DNA of 64,000 nt from Archangium lansingense (GCF_026626635.1 NZ_JAPNKA010000001.1:11640501-11704500), one strand, 5' to 3'. Counted from the first letter of the stretch, positions 34,630 through 43,831 are shown. The notes: a model not told the origin generated them from the sequence alone. Numbers and translations: made by a program.

Positions 34630-37206
34630 TCACCGCGCCGGCCGCAGGCAGTCCAACTCCAGGTCCATCAAGAAGGACAGAAAGGCGTTGTCGCCCACCT
34701 GCGCGCGTGCCTCAGCCACCCGCGCCCGCGCCGCCTCCCACTCCCCTTCCCTCTTGAGACGTGTGGACTCCAGCACTCGCCGATTGGCCTCCAGCTCGCG
34801 TGAGAGCCGCACCGTGTCCAACCCCTCCCCTCGCTCGACAGCAGGACGCTCCGCCATCGCGAGCAGCGCCTCCGGGTCGAATGGCCGATCCGCGTTGAAC
34901 AAGAAGTACTCCACCGCCGGGTGGTCATCTGTCACCGGCGCATAGCCCTGCGTCCAGCGCCGCAGCGCCTCCGTGCCCGCCACGTACGTCCCCATGAGCC
35001 CATACGGCGAGGTGAAGCCCACGTCCGCGAGCGAGCGCGCCACCGTCGCCTGCGCCCACCGCGTCTCCCAGCCCGCCACGTCCACTCCCAGCGGCCGGTC
35101 CGCCGCCACCAGCACCGCCTCGTAGTCAGAGGGAATCCACAGCGTCACCTCCGAGAAGGCCTCTAGCAGCGAAGCCACCATGCCCCGCGTCAGGTTGTCC
35201 GGCTGCTGCTGCAAGGGAATCCATTGCGCCAGCACGCCTCCCGGCGCCAGCCGCTGCTTCACCTCTCGATAGAACTCGGTGGTGTAGAGGCCCACCACTC
35301 CCGCTGAGCGGGGCGGCGGCGGCTCGAAGGAGATGACGTCGTAGCGGCCCTGTGAAGCCAACAAGAAGTGGCGCCCATCGTCGAACACCACACGCGTCCG
35401 CGGATCCTCCGCCACTCCGTGGTTGTGCTCGGCGAAGTGCGGCGCCGCGGCCAGCACGTCCGGGTTGGTGTCCACGATGGTGAGCGAGCGCAGGCCCGGG
35501 TGGCTCGCGAAGGAACCCGCGGTGCTTCCCGTGCCGAAGCACACCTGCAGCACTTCCTTTGGCTCCGGGTGCAGCAGCATGGGCAGGTGCGCCAACGTGG
35601 CCATGTAGCGCTTCCTCGGCAGCGCCGTATTCGCGTACGACACCGAGCCGAACAACAACTGCTGGTGGCGGAAGCCCCGCTCCCGGCAACCCGGTCCGCA
35701 CGCGTACAGCCCCGAGTCACACACCGACTCGTTGTCGTATTCGAGCACTGCCAGCGATCCGTCCACGCCCTCGCGCACGAAGCGCACCCGCGAGTCCGAG
35801 TGCTCGGCGAAGGCGCGCACCAGCAAGTCCCCTGGCACCATCACCACCGCGACCCCGAGCAGCGCCGCCCCCGTCCACATGCTCCGGCGGGCACGCGGGT
35901 GCGCCTGCGTGTCCAGTGCCTGCACTCCCAGCGCCAGCGCCATGTTGAGCGCGCACATCAGGACGAACGTCCACTGTGTCCCCACCGCCGGCACCAGCAC
36001 GAAGCCCACCGCCAGCGAGCCCACGATGCCGCCCAGCGTGTTCACCGAATACAGCAGGCCCACGTTGCTGGCCGCGCTCGCCACGTGCCGGGTGGTGAGT
36101 TGCACCACCAGCGGGAAGATGACGCCAATGAGCGAGGCGGGCACGAGGATGACAAGCGCCGCGTGCAGCAGCATGCCCACGTAGACGGCGTTGGGGCCCC
36201 AGCCACCCACCAGGCCGGACAGCAGCTGGCTCACCGGGCGCGACATGCCCAGCAACGCCATCGACAGCAGGCCCGCGAAGGCGAGGAGCGACTCCACGGT
36301 AACGAAGAGCTCCAGCTCTCGCACCCGCCCGGCCAGCCGCAGCGAGTAGACGAGCCCTCCGATGACGAGTCCCAGCAGGAACGTCACCAGAAGGATGGTG
36401 AAGGCATACGTGGTGGAGTCCAGCGAGGTCGAGAGGACGCGGAACCAGAGCACCTCGTAGGAGATAGACGCGAAGCCGCACAGCGCGAAGGCCGCAACGA
36501 GCAGCGTGCGGCGCATGCCCTGGAAGCCGGAGCCCTCACCAGGGGCCTCGGTGGCGGCAGGCGCAGTGGCGGACATGGGCTCGGGACGCAGCCACAGGTG
36601 CAGGAGCGCCACGACGAGCCCCACGAGCACGTTGAGCCCCGCGGCGATCGCCGCTGTGCGCCACAGCCCCACCTCGCCAATGAGGTAGAAACCCGCCAGC
36701 CCGCAACCGAGCGCCGCGCCCAGGGTGTTGAGCGAGTACAGCACGCCGAAGGAGCGCCCCAGGCCCTCCAGCTCGCGCGCCACGAAGCGCATGAGGACGG
36801 GCAGCGTGCCGCCCATGAAGAAGGTGGGTGGCAGCACCAGCAGGAAGGCCAGCACCCCTCGCACGGGCAGCGGCCCTCCACCCGGCAGGCCCAGCGCGGA
36901 GAGCAACTCGGGCAGCGAGGCCAACACCCGGGTGATGCCCAGCGCGAGCACCCCCGTGGCCACCTCCAACAACCCGTAGGCCAGCAGCGGGTGCTTCAGC
37001 CTGTCCGCGAGCCGCCCCCACCCCAGGCTGCCCAGCACGAGCCCCGCCAGGAAGGCGGACACCACCAGGCTCGCCGCGAACGTGGTGTGGCCCACCACCA
37101 GCGTCAGGTAGCGGACCCAGATGACCTCGAAGACGAGCCCGCTCATGCCGGAAGCGACGAAGAGCAGACCCACGGCGGCGAACACTCTGGCGGAGATGCG
37201 ATTCAC
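34630..37206 (-). CDS. Fused MFS-type membrane domain and spermidine-synthase-like domain
   Basis: About 858 residues. The N-terminal 500 form some 12-14 hydrophobic helices of the MFS-like half (SGLVFEVIWVRYLTLVVGHT at the start, then FMGGTLPVLMRF). The C-terminal half (about 540-760) is a Rossmann methyltransferase/spermidine-synthase fold: QVCFGTGSTAGSF as SAM-type loop, LTIVDTNPDVL, RVVFDDGRHFLLAS and YDVISFEPPPP. The catalytic Asp usual after YDVI is Glu here, so aminopropyl transfer is doubtful. The final 50 residues are a helical tail. I used GTG 37206; TTG 37257 would add 17 residues. It lies 66 bp downstream of the cytochrome gene, same strand. Confidence 0.8.
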   Translation of the reverse strand: MNRISARVFAAVGLLFVASGMSGLVFEVIWVRYLTLVVGHTTFAASLVVSAFLAGLVLGSLGWGRLADRLKHPLLAYGLLEVATGVLALGITRVLASLPELLSALGLPGGGPLPVRGVLAFLLVLPPTFFMGGTLPVLMRFVARELEGLGRSFGVLYSLNTLGAALGCGLAGFYLIGEVGLWRTAAIAAGLNVLVGLVVALLHLWLRPEPMSATAPAATEAPGEGSGFQGMRRTLLVAAFALCGFASISYEVLWFRVLSTSLDSTTYAFTILLVTFLLGLVIGGLVYSLRLAGRVRELELFVTVESLLAFAGLLSMALLGMSRPVSQLLSGLVGGWGPNAVYVGMLLHAALVILVPASLIGVIFPLVVQLTTRHVASAASNVGLLYSVNTLGGIVGSLAVGFVLVPAVGTQWTFVLMCALNMALALGVQALDTQAHPRARRSMWTGAALLGVAVVMVPGDLLVRAFAEHSDSRVRFVREGVDGSLAVLEYDNESVCDSGLYACGPGCRERGFRHQQLLFGSVSYANTALPRKRYMATLAHLPMLLHPEPKEVLQVCFGTGSTAGSFASHPGLRSLTIVDTNPDVLAAAPHFAEHNHGVAEDPRTRVVFDDGRHFLLASQGRYDVISFEPPPPRSAGVVGLYTTEFYREVKQRLAPGGVLAQWIPLQQQPDNLTRGMVASLLEAFSEVTLWIPSDYEAVLVAADRPLGVDVAGWETRWAQATVARSLADVGFTSPYGLMGTYVAGTEALRRWTQGYAPVTDDHPAVEYFLFNADRPFDPEALLAMAERPAVERGEGLDTVRLSRELEANRRVLESTRLKREGEWEAARARVAEARAQVGDNAFLSFLMDLELDCLRPAR

Positions 37207-37272
37207 GGGAGGTGCGAGTCTACCCCGGCTCCCGCCTTCCCGCCGGTTTGCCAGCAAGAAGGGCAGGCGGGC

Positions 37273-39348
37273 TCAGCGAGCCGGGCCCCCCCGCCGCAGG
37301 AACTCCAGCCGCTGCCGCGCCCCGCGGTGCTGCGAGTCGAAGCGCAGCGCCTCCTCCAGCCGCTCCCGCGCCTTCGGCAGGTCCCCCTGGCGGGCGTAGA
37401 CGTCCGCCAGCACCACCAACACCTCAGCGTTGTACGGCTGCAGGTCCAGGGAACGCTCCAGCTCCTGGACTCCCGTGGCGAGGTCTCCCCGGCGCAGCGC
37501 GAGCTGGCCGAGCATCACGTGGGGCATCGTCAGCCCCTCCGACTCGGGTCGGCTCGCCAGCGTCTCCAGCGCCGAGAGCCCACGCGGGTCCCCCACCCCC
37601 GCGAGCGGAATGGCGGCGGTCTGGCGCACCCAGAGCGACTTGTCCTTCAGCAGCGGGACGAGCACGTCCACCACGTCCCGTGTGCCCGTCATGGCCAGCG
37701 CATCGGCGAGCTCCGAGCGCAGGCTCGGGTCGGTGGCCGTGGCGAGCGCCGCCTTCAGCGCGGGCACCGACTCCTTGCGGAAGCGCTGGGCCAGCAGATG
37801 GGCGGCCACGCCGCGCAGGGCCGGCGCCTCCTTCTTGTCCGCCAGCACCTGCTCCAGCGGCTCGCGACTGTCCGCGGCGGTCTTCATCGCGATGGCGTCC
37901 GCCAGCCGCATGCGCCGCGCCTGCCGCTGCTTCGCGTTGGGCCACCACTTCTCCAGGGACTCCACCATCGCCTCGGGTGAGGCCTTCTCGTGCGTGTGGC
38001 ACGCGTTGCACGCGTTGGGGATGTCGTGCTTCACCGTGTTACGCGGTACCGGCACGTCGATGGCATGGTCCGCGAAGTGGTCCAGCACGCCTGACACCGT
38101 CGGCGGCATGTGGCAGGCCACGCAGTCCTGCGCCTCGGCCGAGGTGTGGTGCGTATGCTTGGAGCCCTCGGCGAACACCTTCGCGTGGCAACCCTGGCAG
38201 CTCGCCGAGCCCACCGTCACGCCCTTCGCGAGGTGCTTGGGCTGCTTGACTTCATTGTCCGCGTGCTCGGCGTGGGGCGCGGTGTGGCAGGTGAGACACG
38301 TGGCGCCGCCCTGCAGGTAGCAGCGGGACTGGGTGAGGGCCTGGTACTCGAAGCTGGAGGTCTTCGGGCGCCCGTCCTCGAAGAAGTCGCCGGAGCGCTG
38401 GCTGCCCAGCAGCACCACCATGGGCTGATAGAAGTCCTCGTAGCGCTGGCCCGGCTGATACCGGTGCTCCGCGTCCAGCAGCGGGAAGAGCGTACGGTGA
38501 GGGCCGTGGCACTGCGCGCACACGGCCAGCCCCTGCTGGGGCGGAAGCTTCGTCGGCTGGATGATGTCCTTCGTGAGCTGCGTGTCCGCGTGGCGCGCGC
38601 CGGGGCCATGGCAGCTCTCGCAGGCCACTCCCGCGTCCGCGAAACCCGTGCTCCAGCGGTGGCTCTTCCGGTCGTAGCGCGTGTTGAGGCCGGTGACGTG
38701 GCAGTCCAGGCACGAGTGCTGGGTATTGCGCTGCCAGTTGGCCCAGAAGAAGGGGTGCTCCGGCGTCAATGCGCCCTGCTTGGACTCGGAGTAGTCCACC
38801 CACTCGCCCTTGCCGGTGACGTGGAAGTAGATGGGCAGCACCTGCCAGCGCCCGTCCGGCATCATGGTGACGGGGTCCTGCATCCGCTTGCCGCCTACCA
38901 CCCAATGCACCGGGTACGCATCGAGCGCGCCACCAGGCCCCTTCGTGCGCATGGAGAACTGCTCGTCCCGCGAGGCCATCCACGCCTCGCTGGAGTCCCC
39001 CTTGTAATGAGCATTCTTGAAATCGCCGACCACGTAGTCCGGGGTGGCCTCCGAGAGCGCGCGGGCATGCCAGTCCTTGCGCCATGCGGCGTGCTCGTCG
39101 TCATGGCACTCGCCGCACTTCTCCGAGCCGACGTAGCCAGGAGGCGGCGGAAGCAGCTCCGCTGTCACCTTCGGCGCGGGCGGAGCAGCCACGGGCTCCG
39201 CGACACGAGCGGCCGTCTCCTTTGGAGCGACAGCGGTGGAAGACACGGCGGGCGGTGCGTCCGGCGTGGACGAGCGCGAGATGACAGCTCCGCCGGCCAC
39301 CACGAGGAGGACACCGACCACGAGGAAGAGCGTTACGGAGCGAGACAT
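37273..39348 (-). CDS. Octahaem c-type cytochrome with HEAT and TPR repeats
   Basis: 691 residues. One N-terminal membrane helix or uncleaved signal (LFLVVGVLLVVAGGAV) leads into a multihaem region (about 75-440) with eight CxxCH sites: CGECH, CLDCH, CESCH, CAQCH, CLTCH, CQGCH, CVACH and CNACH. The architecture resembles cytochrome c554/nitrite-reductase-like periplasmic proteins. The last 250 residues are HEAT-like (VPALKAALATATDPSLRSEL, WVRQTAAIPLAGVGDP) and then TPR-like (VLADVYARQGDLPKARERLE). Likely a periplasmic electron-transfer or redox protein with a scaffold tail; substrate unknown. Start ATG 39348. Confidence 0.85.
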   Translation of the reverse strand: MSRSVTLFLVVGVLLVVAGGAVISRSSTPDAPPAVSSTAVAPKETAARVAEPVAAPPAPKVTAELLPPPPGYVGSEKCGECHDDEHAAWRKDWHARALSEATPDYVVGDFKNAHYKGDSSEAWMASRDEQFSMRTKGPGGALDAYPVHWVVGGKRMQDPVTMMPDGRWQVLPIYFHVTGKGEWVDYSESKQGALTPEHPFFWANWQRNTQHSCLDCHVTGLNTRYDRKSHRWSTGFADAGVACESCHGPGARHADTQLTKDIIQPTKLPPQQGLAVCAQCHGPHRTLFPLLDAEHRYQPGQRYEDFYQPMVVLLGSQRSGDFFEDGRPKTSSFEYQALTQSRCYLQGGATCLTCHTAPHAEHADNEVKQPKHLAKGVTVGSASCQGCHAKVFAEGSKHTHHTSAEAQDCVACHMPPTVSGVLDHFADHAIDVPVPRNTVKHDIPNACNACHTHEKASPEAMVESLEKWWPNAKQRQARRMRLADAIAMKTAADSREPLEQVLADKKEAPALRGVAAHLLAQRFRKESVPALKAALATATDPSLRSELADALAMTGTRDVVDVLVPLLKDKSLWVRQTAAIPLAGVGDPRGLSALETLASRPESEGLTMPHVMLGQLALRRGDLATGVQELERSLDLQPYNAEVLVVLADVYARQGDLPKARERLEEALRFDSQHRGARQRLEFLRRGGPAR

Positions 39349-39384
39349 GCGAAGGAGCTCGAGAACGAAGGGGGGAACGCCAAC

Positions 39385-39909
39385 TCAACCGCGCGCCGCT
39401 TGCGGAGGGGCCGCGCCACCCGAAGGGATGGGCCGCTGGCGCCGCCGGGCACGAAGGCCGCTGCGCAGCAGTTCCAGAAGCCCCCAGGCGGCGTACAGGG
39501 CCAGCAGTCCACCCCCTACCGTCACCACGTAATCCGCCAGGCCTGCATGTCCGCACTCGATGCAAGCAATCGACGGGTGCTCTGGCGAATAGCGCAGCTC
39601 GACAGGGGCTCCAGCCGGGAAGCGCCTCACGTAGTCGTTCGCCTCCTGCGAGTTGCCCGTGTCCAGAGCAGCGAAGGCGATGGTCTCGGACGTGAAGTGC
39701 TCCGTCCCCACTGTGTAGCTGTAGCGCACGTGAGGCCGGAAGCTCACCGAGCGCCGGCTGCGCAGCGTCTCTACCGAGGAGGACAGGACCGAGCCCCGCA
39801 CCACCGGCCAGCGCTCGCTCGCCCAGGCCCGGTAGACCATCCTCCCGCCGCCGAAGGCGAGCACGACGCCGAACACCCACAGCACCAACCCCAGCACCAG
39901 CTTCTTCAT
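39385..39909 (-). CDS. DUF3592 domain membrane protein
   Basis: 174 residues with an N-terminal helix (LVLGLVLWVFGVVLAFGGG), an extracytoplasmic beta domain (about 30-115: WPVVRGSVLSSSVETLRSRR, VRYSYTVGTEHFTSETIAF, VELRYSPEHPSIA) and a second helix (YVVTVGGGLLALYAAWGLLE). That is the usual DUF3592 arrangement; the family has no defined role. The ATG at 39909 shares its A with the receiver-gene stop (TGATG); a GTG at 39912 is also possible. The tight junction points to co-translation with the receiver protein. Confidence 0.75.
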   Translation of the reverse strand: MKKLVLGLVLWVFGVVLAFGGGRMVYRAWASERWPVVRGSVLSSSVETLRSRRSVSFRPHVRYSYTVGTEHFTSETIAFAALDTGNSQEANDYVRRFPAGAPVELRYSPEHPSIACIECGHAGLADYVVTVGGGLLALYAAWGLLELLRSGLRARRRQRPIPSGGAAPPQAARG

Positions 39910-40361
39910 CACGGCAAAACCTCTCTCATCCGAAGCCCCGGGCCATGGGGCGTGGAAATCTCCTGGCGCACGGTGGCCGTCAGCACGTCCAGGTCCACCG
40001 GCTTGTCCAGGAAGGCGCTCGCTCCGAGCCGCCTCGCCGCCTCTCGCGTTGCGTCATCCGCGAAGGCCGAGAGGATGACCACCGGGCAGAAGAGGCCGGC
40101 CGCCTGCACCTGGGTGAGCACTTCCAGCCCGGTGAGCCCCGGCATCCGCACATCCGACAGGATGAGGTCCGGCGGCTGTAGCGGACCGCCGCACACCTTC
40201 GTCAGCGACACGTAGTCGGACAGCTCGAAGCCATCCTCCAGCGCCACCACCGCGCAGCCCGCCCGCGCCAGCGTCAGCGTCAGGAGCGCGCGCAGCTCGG
40301 CATCGTCCTCGGCCAGGAGAATGCGCGGAGGGTGGGGTTCCGATGGAAGCGAAGACAGCAC
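39909..40361 (-). CDS. Stand-alone response-regulator receiver protein
   Basis: About 150 residues made almost entirely of one receiver domain: acidic pair in ILLAEDDAELRALL, phosphoacceptor Asp in LILSDVRMPGLTGLEVL, Thr/Ser switch in VVILSAFADD and Lys in ASAFLDKPVDLD. There is no output domain, so it acts by protein contact or in a phosphorelay, CheY- or FrzS-like. A GTG at 40361 gives a compact start just before the domain; the frame stays open to 40457 with no better ribosome site. It overlaps the DUF3592 gene and is divergent from the P450 gene. No kinase gene is adjacent. Confidence 0.78.
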   Translation of the reverse strand: MLSSLPSEPHPPRILLAEDDAELRALLTLTLARAGCAVVALEDGFELSDYVSLTKVCGGPLQPPDLILSDVRMPGLTGLEVLTQVQAAGLFCPVVILSAFADDATREAARRLGASAFLDKPVDLDVLTATVRQEISTPHGPGLRMREVLP

Positions 40362-40469
40362 TGCACACCACCCGGGCGGAAGGGAACCCTCTTCACACAG
40401 CAGTCCCCGTGCCAACGCACTCCCGCCCCATGAGGACAGTCCGCCCGGACGCGTCAAAACGGGTCATCT

Positions 40470-40497
40470 TGCCCCACAGGGGGCACTCTGCCCCACA
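40470..40497. promoter_or_regulatory. Pair of 9-bp direct repeats in the receiver/P450 divergent region
   Basis: TGCCCCACA occurs at 40470-40478 and again at 40489-40497, 19 bp apart (about two helical turns on one DNA face). GGGGC between them can pair with either flanking GCCCC. They lie about 130-155 bp upstream of the P450 start and 110 bp upstream of the receiver start, so a shared activator or repressor site is plausible. Weak evidence. Confidence 0.35.
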
Positions 40498-40626
40498 CAA
40501 GCCCGTCGGATAGCGCTCCCTCGCGCGTCACATCCCGCGCGAAATGCCTCCGTAAGCGTTATCCAGGAGCCCCCCCGGTGGGGAGGAGGCCGGCCACCCC
40601 ACCTACGACACCCTGGAGAGTCCAGC

Positions 40627-41838
40627 TTGAGCTCGAGCACCAACCGTTACGACCTATGGGCACCGGAGACGCGCGCCAACCCACTGCCCGTCTATGCACG
40701 CATGAGGCAGGAGGCGCCGCTCGTCCGTCTGGTCGACCCCTACTACAAAACCCCGGTCTGGGTGGCGACCCGCTACAAGGACGCGGTGGACTTGATGAGG
40801 GATGCGCGCTTCACCAAGGACATCCAAAAGGTGCCCGAGGACTCGCCGTCCAGACAGCTCCGCACCAAGTCGATGGAGGCCATCAACCAGCACATGCTCT
40901 CGGTGGATCCGCCGGACCACACGCGCCTGCGCACGCTGGTGTCCAAGGCCTTCACTCCACGCCGCGTCGAGGAGCTGCGCCCGCGCATCACCGCCATCGC
41001 CCACCGGCTGCTGGACGGCGTGCAGGCGAGCGGCTCCATGGATCTGCTCGACGCCTTCGCCTTCCCCCTGCCGGTGACGGTCATCGCCGAGATGCTCGGC
41101 GTGCCGCAGGAGGACCAGGAGCAGTTCCGCGAATGGACGAACGTCATCGTCAACCCGCCCACCGACGGGAACATGCAGACCATCGAGACGGCCGGCCTGC
41201 AGTTCGCCCAGTACTTCCAGGGCCTGCTGGCGCGGCGCCGGGCCGAGCCGCGTGATGATCTGCTCAGCGCCCTGCTGTCCGTGGAGGAACAGGGAGACCG
41301 GCTCTCGCCCCGCGAGCTCATCAGCATGCTGTTCCTGCTGCTGGTGGCGGGCCATGAGACGACGGTGAACCTCATCGGCAACGGCATCTGGGCGCTGCTC
41401 ACCCACCCGGAGCAGCTCGAGCGGCTGCGCGCCAACCCGGCCCTCATCGAGTCCGCGGTGGAGGAGATGCTGCGCTACCGCGGCCCGGTGGAGACCACCA
41501 CCCAGCGCTGGGCGCCGCAGGACCTCGAGTTCCGCGGCCAGGTGATTCCCGCCGGCGAGAGCGTAGTGGCCTCGCTGCTGGCGGCCGACCATGACCCCGA
41601 GCACTTCCGTGAGCCGGAGCGCTTCGACATCACCCGCGAGCCCAACCGGCACATCGCCTTCGGCTTCGGCATCCACTTCTGCCTGGGTGCGCCCCTGGCG
41701 CGGCTCGAGGGCACCATCGCCATCAACCTGCTGCTGGAGCGCCTGCCTCGGCTGAGGCTGGCGGAGGAGCCGGCCCGGCTGCGCTGGCGGGACGGCGTCC
41801 TCGTCAACGGCCTGCTGCGGCTGCCCGTCACCTTCTGA
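40627..41838 (+). CDS. Cytochrome P450 (bacterial class I type)
   Basis: 403-residue soluble monooxygenase. The haem loop is FGFGIHFCLGAPLAR (Cys about 352), the I-helix oxygen-binding motif is AGHETT (about 240), and the ExxR motif is EEMLRY (E-x-x-R, about 280). The N-terminus (NRYDLWAPETRANPLPVYAR) is typical of CYP107-like enzymes that hydroxylate secondary metabolites or fatty acids; substrate unknown. The start is TTG 40627 with GGAG at 40615-40618. No ferredoxin partner or biosynthetic cluster is adjacent, so electron donors come from elsewhere. A terminator is not obvious before the next gene, 37 bp downstream. Confidence 0.92.
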   Translation: MSSSTNRYDLWAPETRANPLPVYARMRQEAPLVRLVDPYYKTPVWVATRYKDAVDLMRDARFTKDIQKVPEDSPSRQLRTKSMEAINQHMLSVDPPDHTRLRTLVSKAFTPRRVEELRPRITAIAHRLLDGVQASGSMDLLDAFAFPLPVTVIAEMLGVPQEDQEQFREWTNVIVNPPTDGNMQTIETAGLQFAQYFQGLLARRRAEPRDDLLSALLSVEEQGDRLSPRELISMLFLLLVAGHETTVNLIGNGIWALLTHPEQLERLRANPALIESAVEEMLRYRGPVETTTQRWAPQDLEFRGQVIPAGESVVASLLAADHDPEHFREPERFDITREPNRHIAFGFGIHFCLGAPLARLEGTIAINLLLERLPRLRLAEEPARLRWRDGVLVNGLLRLPVTF

Positions 41839-41875
41839 GCGCACGGCCCCTCCTTCCGTGCGAGGATGGGGACAC

Positions 41876-42745
41876 ATGCACCTCCAGTGTCCCCATTGTC
41901 AGCGCCCCATCACCCCCGGAGCCCTGTCGTGTCAGGGCTGCGGCGTCTCGCTGTTGCAGGAAGCCACCCCGGGCAGCGCCGAGCCCACGTGCGCCATCCA
42001 CCCGAACCGGGTGAGCCTGGCCAGCTGCGACCGCTGCGGAACCTTCGCCTGCGCTGAGTGCTTGCATCAGAACTCGCGCGGCGAGGTGGTGTGCCAGCGC
42101 TGCCACGAGCTCGAGCCGGATGTGCTGCTCCCGTGGGACAAGCGCGAGGAGCTGGGCACGTTCACGGCCTTGTGGAAGACGATTCACACGGTGATGCTCC
42201 ACCCGGAGGCCCTCTACACCGTCCGCCCCGAGGGGAGCGCCAGCAGCTCGCTGTTGTTCTCGCTGCTGTGCTCTCTGCCCAGCGGCTTCATGACCGGGCT
42301 CACCTACATGGGCATCTTCTCCTTCATGCCGGCGATGCTCCCGGCGGAGGCCCGCTCGTCGGGGGACCTGCCGACGTGGATAGGGCCGCTCATGTTCGTG
42401 CTCTGCCTGTTCCTGGTCCCGCTGTTCTCCGTCGCCTCCACCGTCATCCTCTCGGGGCTCGACCACCTCGTGATGAAGCTCGGAGGCGTCACCCGGGGCT
42501 ACGGGGTGACGCTCCGGGCCCACTCGCTCTCCCAGGCGCCCTGGGTGCTCGGACTGATTCCCTTCTGCGGCATGTACTCGGCCATGCCCTGGGCGCTGGT
42601 GGCCCGCGCCTTCGCCTACCGCGGGCTGCACCGGACTACCTGGGGGGTGGCGCTGACAGGCACTTTGATCGTGCCCGTCCTCTCCTGCTGCATGTGCGGC
42701 GGCTTCTACGCCCTCATGTTCAGCATGATGCGCAACAACTTCTGA
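41876..42745 (+). CDS. Zinc-ribbon / B-box-like membrane protein (Yip1-like)
   Basis: 289 residues. The N-terminal 80 residues carry two zinc-binding modules: CPHCQRPITPGALSCQGCG (zinc ribbon) and CAIHPNRVSLASCDRCGTFA followed by CAECLHQ and CQRCHE (B-box-like). The rest has about five hydrophobic helices (about 120-290; PLMFVLCLFLVPLFSVASTV, LIVPVLSCCMCGGFYALMF), as in Yip1/DUF1282-type membrane proteins. A cytosolic zinc head on a membrane body is common in myxobacteria, with unknown role. The ATG at 41876 has GAGG about 10 nt upstream. Probably transcribed with the P450 gene. Confidence 0.72.
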   Translation: MHLQCPHCQRPITPGALSCQGCGVSLLQEATPGSAEPTCAIHPNRVSLASCDRCGTFACAECLHQNSRGEVVCQRCHELEPDVLLPWDKREELGTFTALWKTIHTVMLHPEALYTVRPEGSASSSLLFSLLCSLPSGFMTGLTYMGIFSFMPAMLPAEARSSGDLPTWIGPLMFVLCLFLVPLFSVASTVILSGLDHLVMKLGGVTRGYGVTLRAHSLSQAPWVLGLIPFCGMYSAMPWALVARAFAYRGLHRTTWGVALTGTLIVPVLSCCMCGGFYALMFSMMRNNF

Positions 42746-42781
42746 TGCGCCGCCGCTGATGCACTACCGCCTCCATCCACC

Positions 42782-43831
42782 TCAGAGGGCATAGGAGGCG
42801 TAGCAGCTTCCCACCGGGCCAGCACCCGAGATGGGGGCGCTCGGAGCCGACTGCCACGCGCCCTCGGCGCCGCACTGGTGCCACTGCTGGTCCGAGGAGG
42901 ACTGCACGCACGTGCGCGCCGGCACCGAGTAGCCCAGCGTGGCGGACGAGCACCACGGCCAGGAGGCGGTGCAGTTGGTGGGCTTGGTGGTGGTGCCCGC
43001 CGTGAAGGTGCCGTCGCTCTGGCACTGCCGCCAGATGGCGTCCGAGGAGCTCTGCACGCACACGCCCACGGCCACGTTCGCGTCCACCGTGCCCGTGTAG
43101 CAGGTGACGGCGGAGCCGGTGCCCCAGTTGTACTCGCCCTTGAACTGGTTGTACTTCACCGACACCAGCGACGAGCCGCCGATGTCCGTACGGCCGCACT
43201 GGATGGCGTACGCGCCCACCCACGGGGTGTACGTGTAGAGCGCCGCGGTGGCCTTGTTGGCCGGCTTCACCGAGCACGGATCCGAGGTGCTCTTGGTCAC
43301 GCCCGGCTTCCACCCGGAGATGGTGGCCCGGCCCGCGTCCAGGTCGGTGAGGTAGCCGCGCAGCTTCTTCGCCGAGCACTCAATCTGCTTGCCGAAGCCC
43401 GCGTAGGAGGTGCTGCACCCGCCGCTGTCCGGGCAGCCACAGCCGGTGGCCTTGGCCAGGTTGGTCGACGTGCCGCTGGTGATGAGGCTCGACTCCGTCT
43501 GGATGCGCGCCAGCATGTACAGCGGGCTGATGGTCTGCAGCTTGGACTGCTCCACGATGAGCGTCGCCGCCGTCTTGTTGTTCCAGGCCGGATCCTTATA
43601 GGTGGCCAGGTACGAGCCCTTCTGCTGCAAGAACGCCTGCACCTGCGCGACGGTAATCCACTGCCCGCCGGTGATGTCGGTGTCCTCGAGCAACCGGTGC
43701 ATGTCGTACTCGGTCGTGGCCGGCTCGAGCACCTGGCCCGTGAGCTCGTCCACCACCACCTCGTCCTCGGACGGACCGCAGCTCACTCCCAACAGCGCCG
43801 GCAACAGCAACAGCGTGTATCGCAGCTTCAT
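42782..43831 (-). CDS. Lipoprotein with lysozyme-like domain and C-terminal Cys repeats
   Basis: 349 residues. A lipoprotein signal (LLLLPALLGVSC) precedes a domain (about 45-225) with IVEQSKLQTISPLYMLARIQ then TESSLI, which resembles the catalytic-Glu region of lytic transglycosylases/glucosaminidases, and GWKPGV and YTYTPWVGAYAIQCG. The C-terminus has two copies of a short repeat, CVQSSSDAIWRQC and CVQSSSDQQWHQC, each followed by a small Cys module. A peptidoglycan-acting surface enzyme is likely but the family is not certain. The ATG 43831 lies just before the signal. It is divergent from the patatin gene across 232 bp. Confidence 0.62.
   Translation of the reverse strand: MKLRYTLLLLPALLGVSCGPSEDEVVVDELTGQVLEPATTEYDMHRLLEDTDITGGQWITVAQVQAFLQQKGSYLATYKDPAWNNKTAATLIVEQSKLQTISPLYMLARIQTESSLITSGTSTNLAKATGCGCPDSGGCSTSYAGFGKQIECSAKKLRGYLTDLDAGRATISGWKPGVTKSTSDPCSVKPANKATAALYTYTPWVGAYAIQCGRTDIGGSSLVSVKYNQFKGEYNWGTGSAVTCYTGTVDANVAVGVCVQSSSDAIWRQCQSDGTFTAGTTTKPTNCTASWPWCSSATLGYSVPARTCVQSSSDQQWHQCGAEGAWQSAPSAPISGAGPVGSCYASYAL

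Noticed and set aside
35368..37980. 870-residue plus-strand open frame opposite the spermidine-synthase-like and cytochrome genes
   Set aside because: Spans two real minus-strand genes; low-complexity His/Arg/Gln sequence and no motif; typical of high-G+C antisense frames.
42878..43831. Direct duplication in the lipoprotein 3' end as a DNA repeat element
   Set aside because: The similarity is between two short Cys modules of one protein (CVQSSSD...W.QC) and does not extend outside the gene; treated as a protein repeat.
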